DNA from: SHZI01 sp031409515
GTDB lineage: Bacteria; Pseudomonadota; Gammaproteobacteria; Steroidobacterales; GCA-2729495
Reading direction: 5' to 3'
Assembly: GCA_031409515.1 (NCBI GenBank)
Contig: JANNXJ010000001.1
Span: 62,001 to 126,000 of the forward strand
Length of the DNA stretch: 64,000 bases
The notes under the pieces were generated by a model, which saw only the letters and a list, made by a program, of their open reading frames with translations, did not search any database and was not told the DNA's origin. Every line of letters starts with the position of its first letter. The stretch's first letter is position 1. Both the position numbers and the translations under genes were made by a program. This document shows positions 44,844 to 53,533 of this stretch, one piece after another.

Positions 44844-47087
44844 ATGCCGGCAGCAGTCAGGAAATCGTCAGGCCGGAGTTGGCAGCGGTGGGCCGTGCGC
44901 CTGATCCTCAGCGCCCTGCCGTTGGCCGTGTTCATTCCCCACGCACTGGGCACGCGCCCGCTCGAGCTGCTCACCCGGATCGAGAGCTATCTGTATGACT
45001 GGCGGGTGCGGGCCACGCTGACGCGGGCGGTCGATCCCCGCATCGTCATCGTGGACATCGACGAGACGAGCCTTGGTCGCGTGGGTCAGTGGCCTTGGCC
45101 CCGGGGCCAGGTGGCCACGCTGGTGGACCGGTTGTTCGACGACTACGGCGTCCGGGTCCTGGGTTTCGATGTGGTGTTCCCGGAGCCCGGGGGCGCCGAG
45201 GTCGCCGGTGTTTTCGAGGACTTGCGCCAGTCGCCGCTCGGGGCTGATCCGGCCGTCGTCAGGGAACTCGCCGCGGCCGCCGACCGGCTGGATGGAGATA
45301 AGGCGTTCGCCGAGAGTCTGATCGCCCGGGACGTCGCCCTTGGCCTGGTGTTCAAGCAGCGGGTAGCGCCGGACCAGCCCGCGGTGATGGGTGATTTGCC
45401 CCCAGACTTTGCGGTGGCAGATCCCCGCGTCCTGGCAGTGCACTGGGTGCGGCCCGCTGGCTACACCGGCAACCTGCCGGGGCTGCAGCAGGCCGCCACC
45501 GCCGGGGGTTTCTTCGACACGGCGCTCGTGGACGCGGATGGCATCGTGCGGCGCAGCCCGCTGTTCCAGAGCTACCAGGGGAAGCTCTACCCGTCCCTGG
45601 CCCTCGCGGTAGCGCGGCTTGCTCGGCCGGACGCCCCCGTGCGCTTTATCTTTGCTGCCGAGAGCCCGGAGCTGCTGACCCACGTGGAGCTCGGCACGAG
45701 CCGGGCCCCCGTCGACCGGAACGGTGCCGTGCTGATTCCGTTCCGCGGCCCCGTCGGCAGTTTCCCCTACGTGTCCGCGGTGGACGTGCTGGATGGCACG
45801 GCCCCCGCCGCAATGCTCTCCGGAGCAATCGTGCTGATTGGCACCAGCGCACCCGGGTTGCTGGATATCCGGCCGACGCCGGTGGGTCAGGAATACATCG
45901 GCGTAGAGACCCATGCCAATGTGATCGCCGGCCTGCTGGACGGGTCGTTTCCCTACCGGCCCGACAACGCGGCCCTGCTGGAGGTTGCCGGGCTCCTGGT
46001 CCTCGCGGTCCTGACCGCGCTGCTGGTACCCGTTCTCTCGCCACCGGCAGGACTCGCCCTGGCTCTGACCCTGGCTGGACTCGCTGTCGGTGCGGGCTTC
46101 CTGGCCTGGGTCCGGGCCGGCATCGTGATTCCCGTGGGTGGCCTCGCGCTCTACACGGTGGTGGCCGCGCTGCTGCAGCTGACCTACGGCTACTTCGCCG
46201 AGACCCGGCGCAAGCGCCGTTTGTCCCGGTTGTTCAGTCAGTATGTCCCGCCGGAAGTCGTCAGTGATCTGGATGCGAGCGAGGCGGAGGTGTCTCTGGA
46301 GGGGGAGACGCGGCAGATGTCGGTGCTGTTCTCGGACGTGCGCGGCTTCACCACCATCTCCGAAGGCCTTACTGCGCGGGAGCTCACGCAGCTGATGAAC
46401 GAGTTCCTCACGCCGATCACCGCCGTGATCCAGGAGCACGGGGGCACCATCGACAAGTACATGGGCGATGCGGTGATGGCCTTCTGGGGCGCGCCGCTCA
46501 GCGACCCCGGGCACGCGCGCCATGCGGTGGAGTCCGCCCGGGCCATGGTGCTGGCCATGCGCGCGCTGCATCCCCAGTTCCGCGCGCGGGGCTGGCCGGA
46601 GCTGAACATTGGCGTGGGTATTTCCAGCGGCGATATGAACGTGGGCAACATGGGCTCCCGCTTTCGCATGGCCTACACGGTGCTTGGCGACACCGTGAAC
46701 CTGGGTTCCCGGCTCGAGGGCCTCACCAAGCAGTATGGTGTAGACATCATTGTGAGCGCTGCCACAGCGGCAGCGGTGCCTGACCACCTCTTCCGGGAAC
46801 TGGATCTCGTGCGGGTCAAGGGCAAGAAGGCACCGGTTGCCATCTACGAACCCCTGGGACCCCTGGCCGAGGTGCCGGAGGCGCTACGGGCCGAGGTGAC
46901 CGCCTTCTCCGCCGTGCTCGCGCTGTACCGGGGGAGGCAGTGGGCCGCAGCCGGGGCGGCACTAGAGCAGCTGAAGGCGGTGCAACCCCTGGCCCTCTAT
47001 GACCTGTATCTGGACCGCATCGCCCACTTCGGGGGGGATCCGCCGCCCCTCGACTGGGACGGGGTCTTTGTCTTCCTGACCAAGTAG
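44844..47087 (+). CDS. CHASE2-domain class III adenylate/guanylate cyclase
   Basis: A 747-residue transmembrane cyclase. The layout is TM1 (about residues 18-36), a periplasmic CHASE2 sensor domain (about 40-335), three closely spaced helices (about 345-425), then a cytoplasmic class III cyclase domain (about 460-640). The metal-binding aspartates are in LFSDVRGFT and DKYMGDAVMAFWG, and the transition-state Asn/Arg are in LGDTVNLGSRLE. All are intact, so it should be active; ATP is the likelier substrate. I use ATG 44844 because the upstream extension is low-complexity. It precedes a run of genes that includes a protein with two cyclic-nucleotide-binding domains, so local cAMP signalling is plausible (inference). 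Confidence 0.92.
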   Translation: MPAAVRKSSGRSWQRWAVRLILSALPLAVFIPHALGTRPLELLTRIESYLYDWRVRATLTRAVDPRIVIVDIDETSLGRVGQWPWPRGQVATLVDRLFDDYGVRVLGFDVVFPEPGGAEVAGVFEDLRQSPLGADPAVVRELAAAADRLDGDKAFAESLIARDVALGLVFKQRVAPDQPAVMGDLPPDFAVADPRVLAVHWVRPAGYTGNLPGLQQAATAGGFFDTALVDADGIVRRSPLFQSYQGKLYPSLALAVARLARPDAPVRFIFAAESPELLTHVELGTSRAPVDRNGAVLIPFRGPVGSFPYVSAVDVLDGTAPAAMLSGAIVLIGTSAPGLLDIRPTPVGQEYIGVETHANVIAGLLDGSFPYRPDNAALLEVAGLLVLAVLTALLVPVLSPPAGLALALTLAGLAVGAGFLAWVRAGIVIPVGGLALYTVVAALLQLTYGYFAETRRKRRLSRLFSQYVPPEVVSDLDASEAEVSLEGETRQMSVLFSDVRGFTTISEGLTARELTQLMNEFLTPITAVIQEHGGTIDKYMGDAVMAFWGAPLSDPGHARHAVESARAMVLAMRALHPQFRARGWPELNIGVGISSGDMNVGNMGSRFRMAYTVLGDTVNLGSRLEGLTKQYGVDIIVSAATAAAVPDHLFRELDLVRVKGKKAPVAIYEPLGPLAEVPEALRAEVTAFSAVLALYRGRQWAAAGAALEQLKAVQPLALYDLYLDRIAHFGGDPPPLDWDGVFVFLTK

Positions 47088-47196
47088 CCTGACCCAGTAG
47101 ATTGAGAAGCAGTTCTCGGCTCCGCCGGGACAACCCGGGCACTCTTCTGGCTTAACATAGTCTGGGCTGGCCAGTCAGGCTGCCGCTGGGGGCGCG

Positions 47197-48582
47197 ATGG
47201 AACGACGGGCAGGGTGCGGTTCTCGACCGGAGATCAGGGGCCGATGTACACCGGGACTTCTGGGTGTCCTGGTCTTCCTGGTGCTCGGCCTCGCGGGGCT
47301 GCCTGCCAGGTCCGCCGGGACCGACCTCGTTGGAACGCTCCAGCAAGCGCAGACCCTGCTGTCCGCCGGCCGGGCCCGGGACGCCTGGACACTGCTTGCG
47401 CCCCTCGAGCTGGAGGCCGGGGGTAGTCCGTACTTTGACTATCTCTATGGCCTTGCGGCGCTGGATACCGGCAGGCAGGCAGACGCGATTCCTGCTCTGG
47501 AACGAGTGCTGGCCCGGGAGCCCGACTTTGCCGGGGCCCGGATGGAGCTGGCGCGGGCCCGCTTCGAGCTGGCCGACTACCCTGCGGCACGGGTCCAGTT
47601 TGCGTACCTGCTGACCCAGTCACCACCACCCGCCACCCGCGCGGTCATCGACCGCTACCTGCTCGCAATGGATGAGGGCTTCGTGCCGACAGCCAGCGCC
47701 CGTAGCCGCTTCCTGCCCTACGTCGAGATCGGCACGGGTTGGGACAGTAACGCGAATGCCTCGACAGACAGCAATACGTTTGGCCCCGTCGTTCTCGACT
47801 CCAACAATGTGGAGACGGACTCGACCTTCGTGGAACTGGCCGGCGGCTTTCAGCACGGGCTGGTCACCGAGCCGGATGGGGTGGTGATCTCCGCCGGCCG
47901 GGCGAGCTACCGGCTGAATCCCGATGCCCGTTTCGTCGACCAGGCCCTGGTCTCGCTGGGCACTGCGGGCCAGAAAAGCTGGGGCCAGACGCGCGCAACC
48001 CTGGGGGCGAGCGGTTACTACAGCTGGCTCGACGGCAGCCCCCAGGCATTGAGCGCCGGAGTAGACCTGGGCCTCGCCCGCCAGCTGGGCCCGAACTGGG
48101 AGCTGGCGTCCGTGGCGCGGGTTGGGGGCCTCCGGTACCAGCAGGACGATCTCAAGATTCTTGACGTCGACCGCTACCTCGGAACCCTGTCAGTCGTCCG
48201 CGCTGGCCTGGGCACTGGCGGTGGACGGATGGGAGTGTCGGCTCTCTTCGGCACCGACTCGGCGACGGAGAACGACTCGCCTTACGGCAATGACCGCCTC
48301 GGCGGCCGGTTCTTCGCCGGCTGGCCGCTGGGCAGCCGCAGCAGCCTGTTCCTTGATGCGGGCTACCTCGTCACTGACTATGACAGCCCCCCGGATTTCT
48401 TTGGCGAGAACCGTAAAGACCGGCAGTGGACGGCGGCCCTGAGCACGGAGTACCGGGACTGGCCGGCCCGGGGCTACAGCCTGGTGCCGACGCTGCGCTT
48501 CACCAACACCGACTCCACGGTATCCCTGTACGAATACGATCGCCTCGAGCTCGGCGTATTTCTCCGCCGGTCGCGGCGCTGA
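47197..48582 (+). CDS. Slam-like TPR / outer-membrane barrel protein
   Basis: A 461-residue exported protein. After a signal peptide (LLGVLVFLVLGLAGLPARSAG), residues about 45-160 form TPR-type helical repeats (YLYGLAALDTGRQADAIPALERVLAREP). From about 165 it becomes an outer-membrane barrel region (PYVEIGTGWDSNANASTDS, ASGYYSWLDGS, GYLVTDYDSPPDFF), ending in FLRRSRR. A TPR plugged onto a DUF560-like barrel is the architecture of Slam translocators, which move TbpB-fold proteins across the outer membrane. The next gene encodes a protein with a TbpB-like C-terminal region, supporting that reading. Slam identity is inferred from architecture, not from a search. Confidence 0.75.
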   Translation: MERRAGCGSRPEIRGRCTPGLLGVLVFLVLGLAGLPARSAGTDLVGTLQQAQTLLSAGRARDAWTLLAPLELEAGGSPYFDYLYGLAALDTGRQADAIPALERVLAREPDFAGARMELARARFELADYPAARVQFAYLLTQSPPPATRAVIDRYLLAMDEGFVPTASARSRFLPYVEIGTGWDSNANASTDSNTFGPVVLDSNNVETDSTFVELAGGFQHGLVTEPDGVVISAGRASYRLNPDARFVDQALVSLGTAGQKSWGQTRATLGASGYYSWLDGSPQALSAGVDLGLARQLGPNWELASVARVGGLRYQQDDLKILDVDRYLGTLSVVRAGLGTGGGRMGVSALFGTDSATENDSPYGNDRLGGRFFAGWPLGSRSSLFLDAGYLVTDYDSPPDFFGENRKDRQWTAALSTEYRDWPARGYSLVPTLRFTNTDSTVSLYEYDRLELGVFLRRSRR

Positions 48583-48596
48583 AGGAGGTCCTTGCC

Positions 48597-50234
48597 ATGC
48601 AATTCGTCGCTGTCATCCTGTTGTCCCTCGTTGCTGCAAGCCCGACGTTCGCTTCGGCAGGCAAGCTGCTGTTCGTGTCCGGACCCGTGAGCATCGAACG
48701 GACGACGGTGTCTGCTGCCAAGGCGGGTGATGCTGTTGAGCAGGGCGATGTCATTGCCACTGGTGACAAAGCCCGGGCGCAACTGCTGATGAATGACGGC
48801 GCCCGCATCGCGCTGCGCAGCGGTTCGCGCTTTCGGATTGACGAGTTTTCCCTGCCAGCTGCCGTCAGTGCTCCCGTGCAGGCCACCACAGCCAATGCCG
48901 CCGGGAGGACGGTATCGAGCCTGCTGAAGGGTGGCTTTCGCACCACGTCGGGAGTCATTGGCAAGAACGACCCCGCTGCTTACGCGGTGCGGACCCCGGT
49001 GGGCACCCTGGGCATCCGTGGCACGCGCTACGTTGCGGTCTGGTGTGCCGGTGACTGCCGCGACGTTCCGGGGCTTAAGCCCGGAGACGTGATTCGGGAC
49101 GGTCTGTACCTGGGCGTGGAGGATGGCGCGGTGGTGTTCCAGTCCGGTCCCCGTGAGTTTCGTCTCACCGCCGGCCAGAATCTGTTTATCCCCGCTGACG
49201 GTGGCGAACCGGAGCCCCTGGCTTTGCCGCCGGCGTGGTTTGGTCGGGATGGGGCTGGAACATTTGAACTTGCTGGTGGCGTGGTCACCGGCAAGGCGGA
49301 TGACGTCCAGTTGCCTGGCGTGAATGAGCGCCGCGGCCCGGCGAGCCAGAACGATCCCGGCAAGGACGCCGAGCCGGCGACCGGTGAACCGGGCGTTGAC
49401 CAGCCGATCCTGGGCACGTTCGACGGCGAGACCATTGACCTGACCCCGGGCGGTGTCGGACCCCGCCAGCCCCAGACCGCGGAGCGTCGGGATCTCGCCT
49501 GGTCGGTGGCCAGTCTCGCTTTGGCACCGGCGGGCGTTGCCTCAGGCGAGGTTTTGCTCCCCGGCGCCTACACCGTGGACGCCAGCGGGAATCTCCTGGG
49601 TTTCAACGGCGCGTATCCCACGGGGTCCGTGCCTCTGACGGCCTCCTATGCTATCGGCACTGCCGCTGGCCTGGAAAGCTTGGCAAGTCCGGCGGCCGTG
49701 CTTCGCTGGGGCCGCTGGTCTGGTGGTGACATGAGTGTGACGGTGAACGGGACTCCCGGGGCTACCAGCCTCACCCAGCAGAGCCTCCACTGGATACTCA
49801 GCGGCAACGCGGACGTGGCGCCGGTGCTGCCCATTACGGGTAGCGTGACCTACACGCTGGTGGGGGGAACCAGCCCGACGGATGGTGTCGGCAACGCGGG
49901 CACACTCGGCAGTGCCAGTCTGACCGCAGATTTCACCAACAATCTGGTGGCCACCACACTGGATGTAACCGTGGCCGGCAACAACTGGGTCGCCTCGGGC
50001 CTTGGTCCGATTGGCACCCAGGCGGGCCTGCCCGCGCACCAGTTCGAGGGCGTCTACAACAGCGTCCAGATCAATCCCATCCAGGGTACGGGCACCGGTT
50101 CTTTCAGTGGCTTCTTCAGCGGCCCGGCGACCGGGCCGGGCGGTGCCCCGGCAGGTGCGGGCCTGTCCTTCAACCTCAATGACGATCTGGGACTGATTCA
50201 GGTCAACGGCGTGGCGGCATTCGTCGCCCCATGA
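48597..50234 (+). CDS. FecR-domain protein with TbpB-like C-terminal region
   Basis: A 545-residue secreted protein. ATG 48597 is chosen because AAGGAGGT lies 7 bases upstream and a good signal peptide follows (FVAVILLSLVAASPTFASA). Residues about 20-190 form a FecR domain (GDVIATGDKARAQLLMNDGARIALRSGS pattern, VRTPVGTLGIRGT). The middle is Pro/Gly/Asp-rich linker. The C-terminal 190 residues read like an 8-strand beta-barrel of the TbpB/fHbp type, with VTADF-like and GTGSFSGFFSG segments followed by LSFNLND. It is a candidate substrate of the adjacent Slam-like protein. Its stop overlaps the next start (ATGA). Confidence 0.75.
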   Translation: MQFVAVILLSLVAASPTFASAGKLLFVSGPVSIERTTVSAAKAGDAVEQGDVIATGDKARAQLLMNDGARIALRSGSRFRIDEFSLPAAVSAPVQATTANAAGRTVSSLLKGGFRTTSGVIGKNDPAAYAVRTPVGTLGIRGTRYVAVWCAGDCRDVPGLKPGDVIRDGLYLGVEDGAVVFQSGPREFRLTAGQNLFIPADGGEPEPLALPPAWFGRDGAGTFELAGGVVTGKADDVQLPGVNERRGPASQNDPGKDAEPATGEPGVDQPILGTFDGETIDLTPGGVGPRQPQTAERRDLAWSVASLALAPAGVASGEVLLPGAYTVDASGNLLGFNGAYPTGSVPLTASYAIGTAAGLESLASPAAVLRWGRWSGGDMSVTVNGTPGATSLTQQSLHWILSGNADVAPVLPITGSVTYTLVGGTSPTDGVGNAGTLGSASLTADFTNNLVATTLDVTVAGNNWVASGLGPIGTQAGLPAHQFEGVYNSVQINPIQGTGTGSFSGFFSGPATGPGGAPAGAGLSFNLNDDLGLIQVNGVAAFVAP

Positions 50235-52639
50235 CGGGAACCCGCTACAGAATTGCCATTATTGGCAGCGGACCCGGTGGCCTCAGTGCTGCCGCTCACG
50301 CCGCCCGGCTGGGCGTCGCCCACGTGCTGCTTGAAGCAAGCTCTGCCCACGCCAACACGATCCAGCGCTACCAGAAGGGCAAGCACGTCATGGCCGAGCC
50401 GGCTGCGCTGCCCCTGCGCAGCGATCTGGATTTCGATGCCGGCACCCGGGAAGCCATCCTGGAGGCCTGGGAAAAGGGTCTGGCCCGGCAGGAAATCAAC
50501 GTGCGCTACGCTGCCGAAGTTGTCGGCATCCAGGGTGCCGCACCGGATTTCTCCATTACTCTTAAGGACGGCACCGCAATCTCGGCGGAGCAGGTCATTC
50601 TGGCGATTGGCGTGCAGGGTAATCCCCGCCGCATCGGCATCCCGGGTGAGGACCTGCCGGTGGTGCAGTACACGCTGGACGATCCCGATGAGTACCGGGA
50701 CGAGACCATTGTGGTGGTCGGCGCCGGCGACGCGGCCATTGAGAACGCAGTGGCGCTGGCTCGCCATAACCGGGTGCTGATCGTCAATCGCAGCGATGAG
50801 TTCAACCGGGTAAAGGAGGGCAACCTCAACCTGGTCATGAAGGCAATCGAGGATAAGCGCCTGGAGTGCGCCTACAAGGCGTCCTGCGCCCTTATCGAAC
50901 CTGCTCCCGACGGCCAGCGCTACATCCTGACGCTGGCCGGCGATCAGGGTGAGTCCCGCATTGAGTGCGACCGGATCATCGCGCGCATTGGCGCCACGCC
51001 GCCCCGCCGGTTCGTGGAGAGTTGTGGTATCGCTTTTCCAGGCCCGGAGCCGGCCGCCCTGCCGGTGCTGTCCTCCCGCTACGAATCCAGCGTGCCCGGG
51101 CTCTATGTCATCGGGGCCCTGGGGGGCTATCCGCTGATCAAGCAGGCGATGAACCAGGGCTACGAGGCGGTTGAGTACGCCCTGGGCCGCACCATCGAGC
51201 CGGCCGATGAGCCGTTGCTGGCCGCCAAGTTCCAGGTCCTGCCTTTCGGCCTGGGTGTGGATGACGCGCTGGCGCTGATGCAGGCCAGGATACCGGTGTA
51301 CTCGGCGATCAATGCGCTGAACTTCCGGGAGCTGATTCTCAGCAGCCGCATCATCGCCCCTGAGGCGGGTGAGGTGATCTTCCTCAAGAACGATTACACA
51401 AACACCTTCTTCACCATCCTGGCCGGCACTGTGGAGATCGAGGTGGGCGAGGAGCGCAAGAGCCGGCTCACGCTCGGGCCGGGCCAGTTCTTTGGCGAGA
51501 TGAGTTTGCTGTCTGGCCGCCGGCGCTCGGCGACGACCCGGGCCGGCGCCGGTTGCGTGCTGATCGAAGCGCCCCGGCGGGAGATCAACCGCCTGATCAG
51601 TTCGGTGGAAGGCGTGCGCCGGGTCATTGACGAGCACTTTATTGCCCGGGCCATCCAGACCAGCTTTGCGCCGGATGCCAGCTACGACGATCTTAAAGCC
51701 ATAGCAGCCAGCGCCAGGCTGCGTCGCTACAAGCCTGATGAAGTGATCTTTGCCGAGGGGGACGAAGCTGACAGCCTGCACCTGATCCGCAGCGGTTCGG
51801 TGGCCGTAGCCCGCGACCTTGGTGGGCGAGACGTCGTCACTTCCTACGTGGCTGCCGGCAACTATGTGGGGGAAATGGGCCTCGTGAGCCGCACGGCCAG
51901 GAGTGCGACGGTCCGGGCGACAGTCTCTACCGAAACCGTCAGCCTGGATGCCGCGAGCTTTGAGCAGTTGCTGGAGAAGAACCCGGGCCTGCGCGAGCAG
52001 GTGCAGGCCACGGTGCGCCGCCGCCTCGGGGAGAACACCCGCATGGCGGGGCAGCCCCAGAGCGGCGATCTCATCTCGTTTCTTATGCAGCAGGGCCTCG
52101 GCGAGGCCACTGACGTCCTGCTGATCGACGAGACGCTCTGCATCGGCTGTGACAACTGCGAGCGAGCCTGCGCCGAAACCCACGCCGGCACCTCCCGGCT
52201 TGATCGGGAGGCCGGGCCGACCTTCGCCAATATTCACGTACCGACCTCCTGCCGGCACTGCGAGGATCCCCACTGCATGACGGACTGCCCACCGGACGCG
52301 ATCGGGCGCGCACCCAATGGCGAGGTCTACATCCGTGACAACTGTATCGGCTGCGGCAACTGCGAGCGCAACTGTCCCTACGGAGTCATTCAGATGGCCA
52401 CGGCTGCACCTGAGAAGCCTGGGCTCTTCAACTGGCTGCTGTTTGGTGCGGGCCCGGGTCCCGGCCAGGCACCGGAGCAGGCTGCCAAGGGCGACAAGGG
52501 TCCCAAAAAGGCCGTCAAGTGCGACATGTGCCGGGACCTCGGTGGCGGGCCTGCCTGTGTGCGGGCCTGTCCGACCGGCGCCGCGATCCGTATCTCCCCC
52601 GAGAAATTCGTCCAGCTGATCCACGACACGACGCGCTGA
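50231..52639 (+). CDS. FAD oxidoreductase - two cNMP-binding domains - four [4Fe-4S] fusion
   Basis: An 802-residue cytoplasmic protein without signal peptide. Residues 1-330 form a two-dinucleotide-fold flavoprotein: FAD motif IGSGPGG at 11-17 and a second Rossmann motif VVVGAGDAA near 160. The active CxxC of thioredoxin reductases is absent. Two cyclic-nucleotide-binding domains follow (about 360-480 and 485-605); both keep the phosphate-cassette pattern GEM(S/G)L...RSAT, with Glu423 and Glu548. The C-terminus from Cys637 has four cysteine clusters (CIGCDNCERAC, CRHCEDPHCMTDC, CIGCGNCERNC, CDMC...CVRAC), as in electron-transfer subunits of molybdoenzymes. It probably takes electrons from NAD(P)H and passes them to the membrane cytochrome encoded 3 bases later, under nucleotide control. 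Confidence 0.92.
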   Translation: MTGTRYRIAIIGSGPGGLSAAAHAARLGVAHVLLEASSAHANTIQRYQKGKHVMAEPAALPLRSDLDFDAGTREAILEAWEKGLARQEINVRYAAEVVGIQGAAPDFSITLKDGTAISAEQVILAIGVQGNPRRIGIPGEDLPVVQYTLDDPDEYRDETIVVVGAGDAAIENAVALARHNRVLIVNRSDEFNRVKEGNLNLVMKAIEDKRLECAYKASCALIEPAPDGQRYILTLAGDQGESRIECDRIIARIGATPPRRFVESCGIAFPGPEPAALPVLSSRYESSVPGLYVIGALGGYPLIKQAMNQGYEAVEYALGRTIEPADEPLLAAKFQVLPFGLGVDDALALMQARIPVYSAINALNFRELILSSRIIAPEAGEVIFLKNDYTNTFFTILAGTVEIEVGEERKSRLTLGPGQFFGEMSLLSGRRRSATTRAGAGCVLIEAPRREINRLISSVEGVRRVIDEHFIARAIQTSFAPDASYDDLKAIAASARLRRYKPDEVIFAEGDEADSLHLIRSGSVAVARDLGGRDVVTSYVAAGNYVGEMGLVSRTARSATVRATVSTETVSLDAASFEQLLEKNPGLREQVQATVRRRLGENTRMAGQPQSGDLISFLMQQGLGEATDVLLIDETLCIGCDNCERACAETHAGTSRLDREAGPTFANIHVPTSCRHCEDPHCMTDCPPDAIGRAPNGEVYIRDNCIGCGNCERNCPYGVIQMATAAPEKPGLFNWLLFGAGPGPGQAPEQAAKGDKGPKKAVKCDMCRDLGGGPACVRACPTGAAIRISPEKFVQLIHDTTR

Positions 52640-52642
52640 CCC

Positions 52643-53533
52643 ATGCACCAGTCTGTTCTGGCCTACGGCAGATCCCGGTACCTGTGGGTGGCTCTGACAG
52701 TCTGCGCTGCGGCGCTCGCGGCCTACGCGCTGGATTCACCAGGGGTCCCACCGAACGGCGGCACCTGGCTCGGCTACACGCTGGGCACCCTCGGCGCAGG
52801 CCTGATCCTGTGGCTCATGGCCTTCGGCATCCGCAAGCGTGCCTATGCGTCCCGGGCGGGGACTGTGCAGGGGTGGCTCTCTGCGCATATCTATCTTGGC
52901 GTCAGCCTGCTGGTGGTGGTGACGCTGCATACCGGATTCCAGGTGGGCTGGAACGTCCACACCCTGGCCTACGTGCTCCTGTGGATCGTGGTTGCCAGCG
53001 GAATTATCGGGGTCCTGGTCTATCTGCGTTATCCCCGCTTGCTGAGCAGCAACCGCGGCTCCCGGACCAAGGATCAGCTCCTCAGTGATCTGGCCGATCT
53101 GGACACGCGCTGCCTCCGCGTGACGGCCGGGATGCCGACCGAGTTCGGGGAAGCACTGCTGGCCAACCGGGACCGGACGCTGCTTGGGGGTACAGCCTTT
53201 GCCCTGCTGGCCGGCCAGGATCGTTCGCAGATTCTGCTGCCGGTAGTGGGCGGCGCCACTGTCCTCTACCAGGCCTTGCCCAACCCGGACCAGTCGGCGC
53301 TGCTGGACTGGCTAGGTCAGCGCCTCGCCGCCAGTAGCGATGGGGGGGTGTCGCGGCAGTTGCAGGAATTGCTCAGCCTGGTGGGCGCCCGGCGAACGCT
53401 GCTCAGCCGGCTCCGGCGGGACGCGCAGCTCAAGGCCTGGCTCGAAGTCTGGCTCTATGTGCACGTGCCCTTGTCCTTCGGGCTGCTGGCTGCGCTGATT
53501 GCCCATGTCTTCTCAGTCTTCATCTACTGGTAG
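52643..53533 (+). CDS. Diheme cytochrome b-like membrane protein
   Basis: A 296-residue membrane protein with five hydrophobic helices (about residues 13-31, 42-63, 79-99, 107-128 and 270-296) and a soluble loop of about 140 residues between helices 4 and 5. His82/His96 in helix 3 and His274/His288 in helix 5 are each spaced by 14 residues, the classic pattern for bis-His ligation of two stacked b hemes across a membrane. It is probably the quinone- or electron-relay step between the flavo-iron-sulfur protein and the decaheme protein that follows without a gap. The family assignment is from pattern, not a search. Confidence 0.82.
   Translation: MHQSVLAYGRSRYLWVALTVCAAALAAYALDSPGVPPNGGTWLGYTLGTLGAGLILWLMAFGIRKRAYASRAGTVQGWLSAHIYLGVSLLVVVTLHTGFQVGWNVHTLAYVLLWIVVASGIIGVLVYLRYPRLLSSNRGSRTKDQLLSDLADLDTRCLRVTAGMPTEFGEALLANRDRTLLGGTAFALLAGQDRSQILLPVVGGATVLYQALPNPDQSALLDWLGQRLAASSDGGVSRQLQELLSLVGARRTLLSRLRRDAQLKAWLEVWLYVHVPLSFGLLAALIAHVFSVFIYW

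Noticed and set aside
44868..46787. Minus-strand open frame of 639 codons
   Set aside because: Antisense to the CHASE2 cyclase; composition is Arg/Gly/His-rich without any domain pattern.
50231..51200. Annotation of the flavoprotein domain as thioredoxin reductase
   Set aside because: No CxxC redox pair is present in the flavoprotein part; only isolated cysteines are seen there.
50198..52648. Minus-strand open frame of 816 codons
   Set aside because: It is antisense to the flavin/cNMP/Fe-S gene, whose domains are unmistakable; high GC produces long open frames on the opposite strand.
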